In this document: positions 12,379 through 24,404 of the stretch, in pieces
Numbering within the stretch: the first letter of the stretch is position 1
Layout of the letters: every line of letters starts with the position of its first letter
From: Pohlia nutans
Lineage: Eukaryota; Streptophyta; Bryopsida; Bryales; Mniaceae
Direction of reading: 5' to 3'
Assembly: GCA_022496805.1 (NCBI GenBank)
Contig: CM040085.1
Coordinates: 50,890,234-50,954,233, forward strand
Length of the DNA: 64,000 bases
Notes under the pieces: model-generated
What the model saw: only the letters and a program-made list of their open reading frames with translations
Database searches by the model: none
Told to the model about the DNA's origin: nothing
Position numbers and translations under genes: made by a program

Positions 12379-15119
12379 CTACTCGTCACCACTTGATTCA
12401 CAGTCGTCAGAGTCAGACCCATCTGAATCTGAACCCTCAGACTCCATGTGAGACCCCTCGGAAGAATCTGAGGCGCTTGTGCTGGAGATACTGTCTTCAT
12501 CATCAGAATCTTTGTGCTTCTTGGTCTTTCCCTTCACTTGGTCTGCTTGCTTCATGGGTGTGATACTAGGAGCAGGTGGCCCATCCTTGGCTGTGGACGA
12601 TGCATTCGGATCAATGCCTGCTAGTTTTGCATTCTCCCGCTCCTCCAGTTTGTCAAACCCATGCCTTTTCCCGTACTCCAAGTCGGACTCGGTTGGCACT
12701 TTGTTGAATACAGCCTTCTGTACAACAGCTAGTTCATAAACTAAGATTAATACTAGCAGTTAGCCAAACACAATTGATATCCGAGGCTGAACCTACATTT
12801 CAGCTTTAGATACCACCAAGGGTTTTAAGAAAAACCAAATTAAAAAAAAAATCTGATTACGGTCTGCAAGTTAGCAAGAACAAAGGTAATCCATGGCTGA
12901 ACCTACTTCTACTGTGTAAACAACCAAGACTAAAAAAATATATAACTGTGAATAAATCTTGATTAGTACTATAAGTTACTCTGAAACAAAGGTCATCCAT
13001 GGCTGAACCTGACTTTAACCATAGAAGCAAGCCAGTGATAAAAAAACGAAAATAGATCTAAGTAAATTCCACTTTGTACTAAAAGTAAGCCACATACACT
13101 TCACATCTATGGTCTGTATCCAACATTTCGACTATAGATACATTCAGGTTACAAAAAATGTTAGTGTACCGAAAATCTTAATACAATTCACACACACACA
13201 GAAGTTAGCGAAAACATAGTAAATCCGGGACTAACCTACTTCAACTATAGAAACAAGGAAAAAGAAAAAAAGTAGATTAAATTCTCATTAGTACTACAGG
13301 TTAGTTTAAGACACAGTTAATCCATGGCTGAACCTGATTTTCATTATAGAAACAAGGGAACAAAAAAAATTAAAAAATTAAAAAATAAAATTGTCCATGA
13401 ATACAGATTAGTACTATAACTTAGTCTATTCCAAAGCTCATCCACGGCTGAACCTGATATTGACTATAGAAAAAGGGCAGTGATAGAAAAAAGAAAAAAA
13501 CCGAAGAAAACTCTGTTTAGTACTACGAGTAAGCCACAGACAATTGAAATCCACAGCTGAACCTACATGTCCACTGTAGATACGAGCAAGTGTTAAAAAA
13601 ATATGAAAAGCTCTTAATACATTTCTGATTAAACTCCAAAAGATAGCGAAAGTATATGAAATCTATGACTAAACCTACTTCAACTATACAAACAACCAAG
13701 AAAAAAGAAAAAGAAAATTATAGAATTCTCATTAGTACTAAAAGTTAGTCTACATCAAAGATAATCCTACCCTGAACCTCATTTATCTAGTAAGAAACAA
13801 GTAAGGGTAAAAAAATAAGAGATGGAATTCTGATTATTACTAGAATTTATTCATGATCAATGGAGAACCATGGCTAAGCCTGATTTTAACTATATAAACA
13901 AGCAAGGCTGAAAAAAAAAATGGACAAGATTGAAAGAAATTCTTTTCAGTCTTACAAGTAAGCCAAAGACAAAGGACAGTTTACGTCTGAACCTACATTT
14001 CAGGTATAGAATCAAGCAACTCTGTGTGCTATTTTCGAGCTTTGTCCCTTACAAATTTAATATACTTGACTAAATTCTGATTAGTACTAGAAGTAAGCCA
14101 AACAGTATGTAACAAAATGACTTATCCTATAGTTCCATTATAAACACAAGCAAACCAATACAAAATAGAAAAAATCTGATTAGATGTTGATTAGTACTAC
14201 TTAATACTAAAGGCTATCCATGGCTTAACCTACTATTATAACTATAGAATAAAGCACGAATGAAAAAATTAAAAAAACCACAGATTGGGGACATGAAATG
14301 ACACTTACAAATTTGTCGCTCAGGCCCTTGAGACCGGTTGGCCCACATTTGTGAGAGTACCCCACTTCCTTCATCCTTTTATTTGCTGTATTCCGGCAAA
14401 GTTCAGCTTTGTGGTTGATCTTTGCATCCTTTGTGAGCTCATATATTTTTTGGAACGAAAAAGCACTGCAGCCAGTAGGTCTTGGCACTGTCCTCCAATT
14501 CTTGTACGTCTCAAATTTTTTCTTCAATTGGCACCGTCTTTCCCTCAAGTTAGCGCCCACCGCATTGAGAATTGTTTTTGATTCCCATGGGCCAGGGTAG
14601 ACCTTCCTCAGTCTCATAGTGAACCGTGCCTTTAGCTCTGGGCACTGGCGGTTCCAGTTCATGTGCCATGGAAACTCCTTGCTGGTCTGGTCAAATGCAT
14701 ATTGCTTCATGTGGTCTGCAAAGTGACCGGTAGGTGCTGCTAGTGTGTTGACTTCAAAGGGGGGAATTTCTCTTGCCGTGCCCCACGTGGCCCCGGTGAC
14801 TGAGTCTTCTGATTTTTAAGAGTGTTCAGAAACACTATGAGGAGATTCCGGTTTTATAGAACCTCCGCTGGATTGGGAAGGAGGATTCTTGTGTCTCCTG
14901 TGCTTGCGGCGCGGTTTAGCAGGGGCGGCCACTGTAGAACTTGGCGGGATGGGAGGCCGTAACGGGCCCGCCCTAAGTGGATCTGCATCCAACCCCACTC
15001 TCGCCTCCTTCTTTGGACCTACTGACTTCTCGGCTAAGTCCACTGTGGGAACATCAGGCCCACAGTCCAACAAGCCCTTGCATTTAGACGTGGAGGGGTC
15101 ATCTTTGTGGGAGATGTTC
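12379..15119 (-). pseudogene. En/Spm-type 'plant transposase' gene with repeat-filled intron
   Basis: Reading right to left, an N-terminal Lys/Pro/Ser-rich region (about 15119-14819) ends in an in-frame TAA at 14816-14818. The same frame continues through 14815-14309 into a domain with NLRERRCQLKKKFETYKNW, VPRPTGCSAF, YELTKDAKINHKAELCRN and GYSHKCGPTG. This is the layout of the Ptta/En/Spm plant transposase family (PF03004-like). A splice donor (GTAAGT, 14308-14303) follows DKF, and an acceptor (TGTACAG, ending 12718) precedes KAVFNKVPTESDLEYGKRHG; the phase is 0 on both sides. The final exon (12717-12379) ends in an acidic Ser/Asp/Glu-rich tail. The stop between the N-terminal region and the domain means either a pseudogene or a start further downstream. 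Confidence 0.68.
12760..14270. repeat. ~110-bp minisatellite filling an intron
   Basis: About 13-14 degenerate units of roughly 100-120 bp. Each carries an ATCCATGGCTGAACCT-like core, then ACTATAGAAACAA-like text, an A-rich stretch and a GATTAGTACTA-like block. Cores are visible near 12778, 12896, 13003, 13110, 13222, 13322, 13442, 13551, 13663, 13768, 13870, 13981, 14120 and 14218. The array occupies nearly the whole intron 14308-12718. Confidence 0.85.
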
Positions 15120-15417
15120 TTCTTCTTCTTTTGCTTGGAAGGCTTATTTTGTTATAATGGGGATATTCAAATTATCAAAAACCCCATCAAGCATAATTCC
15201 AGAGGCCAAAATTAACAAACAACTGATGTTCGAGAGCTAAAGTTCATATCAAAAAAGTATTTGCAATCATCAGAACACTTTCATAAAATGAAGTTTGTAC
15301 AAACAACTCAATAAAACAAGAAAGTTGATTAAAATGGGAGTCAATTATAACTCCAGAAAAACCAATGATCCCAATGTTTTAGATTTTTAGAGCACAACGT
15401 TCCAGGTAATTGCTGGA

Positions 15418-18400
15418 TGTCGAACCTCGTTCGACCTAGAAGTAGAGAGTTAGGGTTTTAGAGTGGCTAGGAGTAGCCCGGATCCCCATAAAGGAGTGTG
15501 GTAGTGACCATAATGGCACATTTAGTTATTTATGTAGAAGAGGCGCTCGCGCGCGCTGTAGAGTTATTGCTAGGGTCCGGTTTTGACGGCTAGTGTCCGG
15601 ATTGGGCACAGGATCCGGACTGGAAACCGGGTAGGGAATGGACGGGTCAGAGATGGACCCGGCCGCGTTTTGCGCCTTGAAATGGGCGGCTTTAATTAGG
15701 GCGGTTCACTGTTCATTTTCGCATAGTGTTTCCAGTCCACCCCTGCGCCAGATTTTTGTGTTTCCGGATGCTGTGAGAGATCAGGGAGAGCGACCGGGTG
15801 GTGAGGGAGTAACCCAGGAGATTAGGCGGAGCGCGCGCAGTCGAGGGAAAGAAGTGTTGGAGCCATCAGCGATGGGACGGAAGGACGATTGGAGGCTCGG
15901 GCTGCCGGTTCCGGATAAGTTGGTGCGCCCGGTTGCTCCGACTAGTGCGGAACATAGGGAGCAGCTGCGGAAGGATTTGCACAAGATGGGTTGTGAGGAA
16001 TTGCTGTACCTGCCCTGGGATCTCCACAGTAATGCCATGTTGCAGGAGCTAGGTGGAAAACCGGTACCGGAGGAATTCCGGAATAGCGAAATCCAGGGGC
16101 ACTGGCCGGCGTGGAACTCGATACATTGGCGCTTGACGTACAGGTTTCCCAACCGTCCGTTTGGGTACGACAAGACCAAGACGGATTCCGGATGGGTGAA
16201 GGAGCGATTTTCAAAACCGGTTTTAGAGAAGGACGGATTCCGGGTGGAGGACTGCAAGAACGACCGGGAGAAGCGCCTGCTGCGGTTTCTGGTGCCCATT
16301 TTTAGCTCGGACAAACCCACCACTTGCACAATCAAACTGATGAAGGCCATTTATGAGGCCTACCTCCACGACCGGGAAACCGGATGGGGAGCCATCGTCG
16401 ACGAGTTGATGGTCCGGGAAGCGAAGAAGCTCGGAAACAAGAAGGGATGTCTTCTAACCCCTTTCCTGTTTCATTTGTATAACAAGTACAAATGTCTCAC
16501 GGCCAGGGAGAGAGAGCAATGGGAGAGCTGCCGGAGGATCATGGACCGGGAGCCGCCAAGGGACCGGGAAGAGAATCCGGATGATAGCGAGGACGAGGAC
16601 AGCCCGGGCGAGGAGGAACGGGAAGGGCAGGAAGGAAGAGGGGCAGACACGCAAGCAACGGTTGATCCGGACACGGAGGAAGGCCAACCGGGACCCTCGG
16701 GGACCCGAGAAGAAGAGGAAGAACCGGGTCAGAAGACACCGGTGAAGGTGGTCCCATATAGGGCGCGCACCCGAAACCAGCTCAAGAAACTCCAAGAGAC
16801 TTCGGACGAATCGGAACCAGAGGATGAACCGGAACAGGAGACACCACTCCGAGGGCAGGTGAGGAGGCGCCTGAAGATTCCGGAAGAAGAGGAGGAGGAA
16901 GAGGATGAGGACTAGGACACAATTGTGACCGGAGTGAGGATTCCTCCAAGGAAGAGGCACCGGAAGACGACTCCGGTGGATAGCAGAGGACGGGCACCGG
17001 AGTCGAACGGACGTCAGAAGAACGTCAAGGTGAAAACCAAGAGGGCGCGAGGTTCGAAACCGGGGCGGGATGAAGTGGAGTACCAGGAGGGGATCCGGAC
17101 TTACGGGCGGGCTCCCCGGGGTACAGAACCGGAGCTGGAGGACATCCCCCTGCGGGAATCCGCGGAGGATTTCTTCAAGCCGGTCAGGGAGGCATTAGAG
17201 ACGGTGGCAGGTAAGTACCACCCCATCTATACCTCTATGAAGGAAGTTGGACGTGTCATCCGGAGTACACAGGTGGAGAGGTACCCGGAGATCGTCCGGA
17301 AGATGAGGAAGGAGTTAGACAAGCTTCGGAAGGAAGCCTCATAGAGGAGCCTGGTACTGCTAAGGCAACAGGATGAGATCCGGACTCTGCAGAAGCAAAA
17401 GTCGCCCACTTACCAGCTCCTCACGTCACTGCTCAAACCGGATGGGGAGGCCCAGACGAAGGCCCGGTTGTACGAAGAGAAGGTGGTCGAATCCGGATTG
17501 GACGGTGCTGTCGGAGTGACGAACGTGGTGAAGAAGTACGCCGCGAGGGTCGAGGCAGGGGTGGTGGAATTCCGGAAACTACTAGCGGAGAATCAGGCAA
17601 GATTCCCATCCGGGTCCGGACCGGATGAGAAGAGGGCACATCAGGGAGGTATGAATGCACCCTTAGCCAGTAGTGAATTATTGGCCGCATTCCATGTATC
17701 ACGGGATGCGCACGGAATGGAGGAGTTGGAAAGGATCATGGCCGGGGGTCAATCTACCCCGGAACAGACTTCAAGACCGGCTGCAGATCCAATAGTAAGC
17801 ATGCCGTGGGAGAATCCGGATGCCAGTACCAGAGGGGACCAGTCGGAGGCTAGCCTGGCCAACTTGGCAGACCAGGCTGCTGATTTGGTGGAGACCGGGG
17901 TGACTCCGGGTAGGGGGTCAGAATCCGGAGAGGACCAAGAGGTGGACGGCCAACCGGAGACGGGTGGTCAGGAGGAGCGAGAAGTGGAAGTCAAGATCCA
18001 GGAGGACAAGTCGGACGGGAGTCAACCGGAGTCCGAGGATGAAGGCGGCCGGGGAGAAGTCCGGGAGCGCCGGTCCAAGATGAAGGAGGATGCTCCCCCG
18101 CCGTCCAACCAGGAAGACGAAGGGGGTTCCGACGGCGACCGGGCCAGTAGCCCGGAGGGGCAGGAAGATCAATAGGATCCGGGTTGCAGTGAGAACCGGA
18201 TCAGGCTAGGGAGTAGGCTTTTAGGCTAAGTAGGCTAGCCCCCGTGTGTATAGGACTCTTTTTGTGTGGTAGGTAAGGCGCTTTTTGCCAGTAGGTAGGA
18301 TTGGGATCTTTTGATGTGATTTCCCTTGATTTCCGGATCCCGGGTTTGTAGGATCTGGGCGGGAAATCCGGTCTGGTGGTTGAGGGCCATTATTTTCCCA

Positions 18401-19389
18401 GGAATGCTTGGCATTCTTGGGGTCTTCTTGTATTACTGTTTCCTTGAAAGCAAACGGCTGTAGGGCATTATCCGGAAACTGTGTATGTACTGTGGTGTTG
18501 TTTGTGGACTGGTACAGTGGTCAAGAGTCCCTTGGTAACCGGGTAGGCAGTCCGGGTTCTTGAGTGATTCGGGTGTGAAGTCTGAATGTGGTTCTTGGGG
18601 GGTTTGAGGATTGTTTTGAAAGAGTGGTTTCTAAGTTCCGTACGCTAGGTAATCCGGGTTAGTGGCTGGGCAGTCAAGAGGGGGTACTCCGGTTTGCACA
18701 GAACTCCTGGACGGGTAGTCCGGTTGAGGTGCCAGCACTCGGAAGGTCCAGGTGAGGAGGAATACGGGATCACGGGAGTAAAGCAGGGCGCTAGAATCCC
18801 TAAGGGCTTAGTTTCGGACTCCCCGGATAGTGTCCATTCCGGTTAGTCAGTCGTTGTAGTAATTGGGAGAAAGGGGAAACCGGATTGCGCTTGCGTGACA
18901 CGGCTGCCGGTTGGGTAAAAACTAGCAGTTGAAAGGGCAGTACGAAAAGTACCCGGGATTAGGAGTTTTGTGAGTTAAACCGGAAGGTAGTGAAGCTCCC
19001 ATCACTTGAATCAGTAGGGAGGGGTGTGTCTTTCAATCCAGCACCACTAATGTGAATGGAGAACCCTCTGAGGAGAAACAGAGGTTAAACGAAACCGGAT
19101 CAGGTGACAAAGGTGGACCGGGGAGAGGAAGGATAGTGAAGAATCCTCCTCGGAAGGATACCGGATCGAGTAGTAACCGGGTCAGTCAGTAGGAGAAGGC
19201 CCGGTTCAGTAAGAAAGAGGAACTCAGCTGGTGAAGAGAGAGAGAGAGATCACCAGTCCGGGACCATCTCCGGAAACTTCCCACTTCACAGAATCTCCGC
19301 GGAACGATAACCCGGAAATCACCTCTACGAGCGTTCTTGACACGAAAAAGTGCGCTCTAGGGGAATATCCGGTATCACGTGCTACGACA
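15418..19389 (+). mobile_element. CCGG-rich solo-LTR-like element, copy B (most complete)
   Basis: Begins TGTCGAACCTCG (15418) and ends GTGCTACGACA (19389), so the termini are TGTCG...CGACA as in LTRs. Flanking pentamers are CTGGA (15413-15417) and CCAGA (19390-19394), which differ by two transitions, so a degraded TSD is possible but unproven. No internal or terminal direct repeat is visible. The simplest reading is one very long LTR (about 4 kb) left alone after recombination, carrying an ORF inside it. The same two ends are found in copy C with an exact TSD. Confidence 0.72.
15638..18175 (+). pseudogene. Element-B ORF, gag-like/plant-transposon-like protein (two TAG stops)
   Basis: The best-preserved of three copies: about 845 codons in one frame, broken only by TAG at 16913-16915 and TAG at 17342-17344. 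Order of parts: the conserved start MDPAAFCALKWAALIRAVHC; MGRKDDWRLG; a globular domain with PFGYDKTKTDSGWVKERF, GFRVEDCKN, LLRFLVPIFSSDKPTT, IYEAYLHDRETGWG and GCLLTPFLFHLYNK; a long acidic linker rich in Glu/Asp; a basic tract; and a coiled-coil-like segment with VTNVVKKYAARVEAGVVEFR. It ends in a Ser/Glu/Asp-rich tail with NLADQAADLVET. No zinc knuckle, protease or polymerase motif is seen. Function is unknown; the middle resembles PF20167-type domains at a distance. Confidence 0.65.
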
Positions 19390-19563
19390 CCAGAATCATC
19401 CCCTAAGATTGAAAAGAAAAGACGGCTTGTACATGCAATTCTAAACAAACTTCAACGCCAATAAAGGGTGTAAGTCTATTTCAAAGTTGAAAACCCATTT
19501 GCTCATTTAGCTCGACTAGAGCTAAATTGCAGAACCAGGTAATATAAACTAGTAACCGATGTA
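19390..19563. repeat. Isolated TTTAGCTCGA palindrome copy
   Basis: TTTAGCTCGACTAGAGCTAA at about 19507 is a near-perfect palindrome belonging to the dispersed family seen at 24.4-25.2, 29.8-30.1 and 32.3-32.7 kb. Confidence 0.6.
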
Positions 19564-21560
19564 CTACTCCTCTTCCCTGTTAAAACGCTCAATACTCTCT
19601 TTGATGATGACGATCTGCCGGTCTGTTATTGAAATAACCGGGCGCCGAGAGCCGGGTTTTGCACTTGATTTCCATGACGAAAAAATAGCACCACCATGAA
19701 GCCATACCGGGATGTGGCTATCATCAACTTTCCATTTAAAAGTGTTCTTTGTATCCCAACCGGCATAGGTTTCTTGTACGAAAATGTTCTTGTTTGTAGG
19801 TTTAAAATATTGAATTTGAATACACCTCGGATTGTTTTGATCAACATCAAAATCGGTCAAAGCCCTAGCAATCCAGAAAGGTCGAGTATCCCCATCTGCA
19901 GGACGTACAGCTAAAAAATATCCAGCAAAAACATCCCGACCAACACTCAATGACTCCCTTGGTCTGTCACACAAGCGACCAATAAAATGCGGATCACGCG
20001 CAAATTCCTCTCGTAATTCGCCTGTATCCAGGAATTCTCGTGTCACAGGTACTCGAGTTAAAGGCCAACACCCGTTCCTCAATGATGAAGACACTTCTAT
20101 AGGTTCCACCAAAGCAAGCTTCATTGCCCGCCAATACCGTATAAGAGCATCATGCCGCCGTTGATATTCTCCAGATATGTCTTCAATACATGAAGTTTCC
20201 TACAACTTAATAAGACCTCCAATGCCTTTTACAATCTCATCGTGGTTCTTCATAGGAATTGGAGCCAAAGGTTTTATCTCACCCGTAGGCAACAACGGCT
20301 TTCCAGTATTTGCATATTGCTTCCACAGTTTTATACCTCCGTTGGTAGAAGGAAGCCACTCACTGTCTGTGCATATCATCTTATACTGCATCATGGGCCA
20401 TCCATTATCATGCTTGTAGAACTTAAACTGCTGACCTTCTGTATGACCGACAAGCACTTCCTCTCTTTTACCAATGTAATCTTTGATGTACCCCTTGAAG
20501 TCGGGAACTCCCTCTATCAAATGGAGAATGACTGGCTGTGACTCTGCATCCATGAATGACTTCATCAAATATGGAATCGTGGGATAGTCGTTTTCTTTCA
20601 AAGTCATACTCCAGCGTCCAAAGAGAGCGTCAATATCTTTATGTATATGTCCCACCAACAAGAAATTGACATATATCTCACGAAACACACCAATGTGCAC
20701 TAGAAGGACCAGAAACAAAAGGTGAACCGGTTCTTGTTGTCAGAAGCCGCGTTGTCAAGTTGCATATGCAAGACAGGAGGTAAAGGCTCCGCCATCCCTG
20801 AAGTTTCATCTTCCGGAAGAAGAGAGTTCAAACAACCTTCTTTTCCAGATAGCACCGCTTCAAATAGAGAGTGGGACCCTGAACCAACGAATAGCAATTT
20901 TGAAAACGATATGGGAACGCCTTCAAGGTCTCAAAGGAGCTTCAATACTGAACCAACTGTGTGATTGCAATCACTTGGGTAAATATCAAGTCCGTAGTGA
21001 GCATACCGTTCATCGCTATGAGCATGCACAATCATGCCTATGACCACAATTGGAAGTTTTATCAATGCATCATTTGCTTTTGTTTTATGAGAAAACAAAG
21101 GGCACGCAGTCTTCGCATGGTCCATCTTGTCGTGAATTATGCAAAGAACATCCCTCGGTCTTTGGATTGACAAAGAACGATTTGAGTAGTAATACTCGCG
21201 ATGAGCCCGCTGTTGATCAAGATGGTGTTTTAGCTTCTTAATCCACATATTCTCTTCAGATGATCCCTGCATCATTGACTTGATCATTGACTCATTCTTG
21301 TCACATGTGGAGCAATGAGCAAAATTGTCACCATGTGCCTTCCTTGAGTACTCCGAAAACTTTGCCTTCCTGATCTTGCTAAGGGTGCTCTGCGCAATGC
21401 ATTTCAAGCCCAATCTCTCATTGATGCCATTGATCTCAGGAATAGCATCTTTCCATTTAAAAGAGGATGGCAAGGACTGCGATACAACCTTCGCACCAGT
21501 TGTAAGCACCTTTGCTTTATAAAGTATTTCTGGAACTTCCCATCGAAATAAATGATTCAT
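19564..21560 (-). pseudogene. DUF7869-type transposase-like protein, broken
   Basis: Minus strand, N-terminally truncated at about 21560. Motifs in order: HCSTCDKNESMIKSMMQG; IIHDKMDHAKTACP; a TGA at 20931-20933 (frame continues as DLEGVPISFSKLLF); then LPPVLHMQLDNAASDNKNRF, the signature of the RNase H-like DUF7869 family. A one-base frameshift follows near 20715, after which GVFREIYVNFLLVGHIHKDI and DALFGRWSMTL resume. A TAA at 20200-20202 is followed in the same frame by the C-terminal region to 19564. The order of conserved blocks is intact, so this is an old copy of one gene with three lesions. The family is widespread in streptophytes and probably transposon-derived. I saw no TIRs. Confidence 0.72.
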
Positions 21561-21848
21561 TTTGTTTCATTTGTAGTATCCGTTTATATTTTTAGCGTTC
21601 TAGCATTACTTATATAGTTTAATTGACCCATAATTGTTCTAATAATTACTAAGTTCTGAACACACAAAGGGGTCCACTGAGAAGTTTTTAGTGCTATTAA
21701 CCAAGGTTGTATTAAATTATCAAAAAATTTAATTTCAGGCCGATAAGGCCAAAAGTTTATCAATAATTTTAAAATAAACAACTTGGTAATTTTCGTCATA
21801 ATGCTTTCTTATAACAAATTTTTTTTATTAAAATGTTTATTATATTCC

Positions 21849-22388
21849 TTACCTATTTTGATGAGGTGATTTATAGTGTATGTTTTTGCTAGATGGATTG
21901 AAATAAATAAGGGTATCTATAATCGTCCTAAGTTGAAGTAATTTGGGTATAGAAATTGGGTTAACTTGCAACAATCTTAAAAATCTTACAATTTTCAAAA
22001 ATTCTGGTTCAAAAGTTATTTGTGGTTGTAAAACGGGTCGTTTAGAATCTTCAAAAAAATTCTTTTTAGGACAAGTCTTTTTATAATGACCTACTTCTTC
22101 ACAAAAATTACAATGATTTTCTCTTTTACTCCTATCAATATTTCTAGGAGTGGATTCTCTCTGATTTTGAAATTTAGTTGTAAAAGGTGTTCCAATAAAT
22201 GACTCTCGACAAGGTTTATGTACCGTCTTGGTACGTGTACCCGAAAATTTGTTTTGATTATACAGGGTTTTATTAAGAGATTGGTTTAATACTCTATCCT
22301 TTTGAAATATGCTAAACAAAATTTCTTCTATAATATCACTACTAGGTTCATCACAAGACACCATTTTGTCTCTGAAATCACCATCCAA
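21849..22388 (-). pseudogene. Retrotransposon gag fragment with CCHC zinc knuckle
   Basis: A 179-codon frame rich in Lys, Asn and Ser with one zinc knuckle, CNFCEEVGHYKKTC (C-X2-C-X4-H-X4-C), as in retroviral-type nucleocapsids. It lies on the minus strand immediately downstream (on that strand) of a PBS-like site at 22672-22655 and a putative LTR at 22676 onward. This is the expected order LTR-PBS-gag. No protease, integrase or reverse transcriptase is seen beyond 21849, so the element is truncated. Confidence 0.6.
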
Positions 22389-22654
22389 TATTCTACTTTT
22401 CGTTTTACAGATTTCTCAAAATATTTTAAGAACCTTCTCTAAAATATCTAATTCATAGTAAGCATTAAAAAGAAAAATACATGCGCTTTTCTCAAAGGTT
22501 TTAACAAAACTCTTACGAGAAATTTGCATATTCTATTTTTTTTATTTTTTTTATTTTTAAATTTGAGTACTTTCTTTTAAGATATTGTATGCTCTCAATT
22601 AAAATTTTAATTTGCTTCCTACTTCTACATCTTAGTCACTGATAGCCAAGATCT

Positions 22655-22672
22655 TCCCTGGCAGCGGCGCCA
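22655..22672 (-). promoter_or_regulatory. Primer-binding site resembling tRNA-Asp type
   Basis: On the minus strand TGGCGCCGCTGCCAGGGA starts three bases after the putative LTR end. It closely resembles the PBS TGGCGCCGTTGCCGGGGA of Athila/Tat-type plant Gypsy elements, complementary to the 3' end of tRNA-Asp, with a few mismatches. Confidence 0.6.
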
Positions 22673-22675
22673 AAA

Positions 22676-24070
22676 TGTAGAATGATTATTTCTCTCGGAC
22701 AAAACCCAGGGGAATAAAAGAAGTGGGGGTTCTTCTAAAAGGGAAGATCAGAATCGTCTATCAATTATGCAACTAAGGTTACTTTGTCAAATAGGAATCA
22801 GATTTTAATAGAGAGTGTTAAGGTATTGTAGTTAATTTTGGAAATGGTTCTCTAAGTATAAGTTTGCCAAATGCAGTCTATCTTTATAATTAATGCAAAA
22901 CTCTCAATGCACCATCATCTTAACTTTCTAAAACACTCTTTAACATATATGTTTCGGGTGGTCCATAGTCTTCTTTCATTCATATCCATAGTCCCTAAAT
23001 TAATCTAATTCATGTCCATAGTCTTTCTATCAACTACTAAGTATTACAAATCCTCTCTTTTGTTAACCCTTCAAAATGACTATGGTCTTTGATTTGTTTT
23101 AGTTTCATTTATAATTCCCACAGAATTCAAATGTTGTAATCAGTATTCTATATGTATGCAGGTTCTTTCTTAACCATTTATATATTGTTCTAAATGATAG
23201 AAAGGTATAATGAAACTTATCAATATCTTATGTATCCGCAACCTTCATGCTCAGTCTCCATTCAAGTACTGACTATAGTCATTATATGTGTATTAAACAT
23301 ATAAATTGGATCCATTGTCTTCTAAAACTATAGTCTTACATTACTTTGCATCGATGTCACTACATATCCATAGTCAAACTACATACAAAGTTTTAAATCC
23401 AGCATTCATTCCTTCAATTAAGTTCAGAGTTCTTCTGTACTATTTCTGTATCTTCACAATCAGACTATAGTCTTTCTTCTACACAATTTCCATAGACACT
23501 CAATTTCACATACTATGGTCTGTTACTTCTCTATACTTACAGAATTACACACAATCACAACACAATGCCTAATCACTAGGACTTTATACAACTGTGTAAT
23601 CATTGCATTTTTCATACAATTCCTCAATCACTGAGTACATTTAGAATTACTTAAGCAAAACAAGTTTCATACAATTACGAGACCGCAGACTATGGTCAAG
23701 GGCTCAAAAACTCTCACAGCTAATGGCAAAAAAACAACAAGAAGATCAACAACTAATAGTCCTCAAAATGCCTCTCAAAATCCCAATCAGAATTGAAAAG
23801 TCACTCTCAATCAAGGTCAACTTGGATACTAACGACCATGGTCTTGATCGTAGTCTTTCGCACTGTCCATGGTCATTAACCGCTCTAACTACTTTTAAAC
23901 ATAATATTCACACAACAATTGCTTTTGTAACTAACTTTTACACACTATTCACACTAGACTATGGTCCTACAACTAAAAACAAAAAAAACATACTACAGCA
24001 ATTCTTCAATTCATCCGGCAGAACAAGCTCAGGTGGGACATCCAAATCCTGACAGACCAAACACCATGAT
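22676..24070 (-). repeat. Putative LTR rich in GACTATAGTC palindromes
   Basis: The stretch beginning TGTAGAATGATTATTTC next to the PBS has no gene and is interpreted as the LTR of the truncated retrotransposon. Its outer border was not resolved. It contains a dense series of 10-bp palindromes or near-palindromes of the form GAC(T/C)AT(A/G)GTC or GTCCATAGTC: about 22961, 23014, 23078, 23271, 23326, 23463, 23512, 23688, 23834, 23864 and 23957. Confidence 0.45.
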
Positions 24071-24404
24071 GGCTCAGTGACTTAGACAAACGAACTATGG
24101 ATTACAACAGAACTACTATCTAATAATAGAGCTATATAGATGTAATACCTCAGATGAAACACTAGGAAGATCCAATTCGCCATTAGATGCAGCTGACTCC
24201 ATAAGGGAATGCTCTCAAGACGTACAAGACCAATATATTGACCAGGAAGAATATCTGCAAAGCAAAGATAAAAGAAAATGAGACATTTCTTATCAAAAAG
24301 AAGATACGGCACTTGAGTTATCATCTAAAATAATCAAATCAACATTATCAATATGAGCGCTCCGCTCTGTAATAGTAAATTACCCATGTGCATACTATAC
24401 TTGA

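Noticed and set aside
16454..16960. Minus-strand frames in element B
   Set aside because: Antisense of the acidic region of the plus-strand ORF; no conservation with copies A or C.
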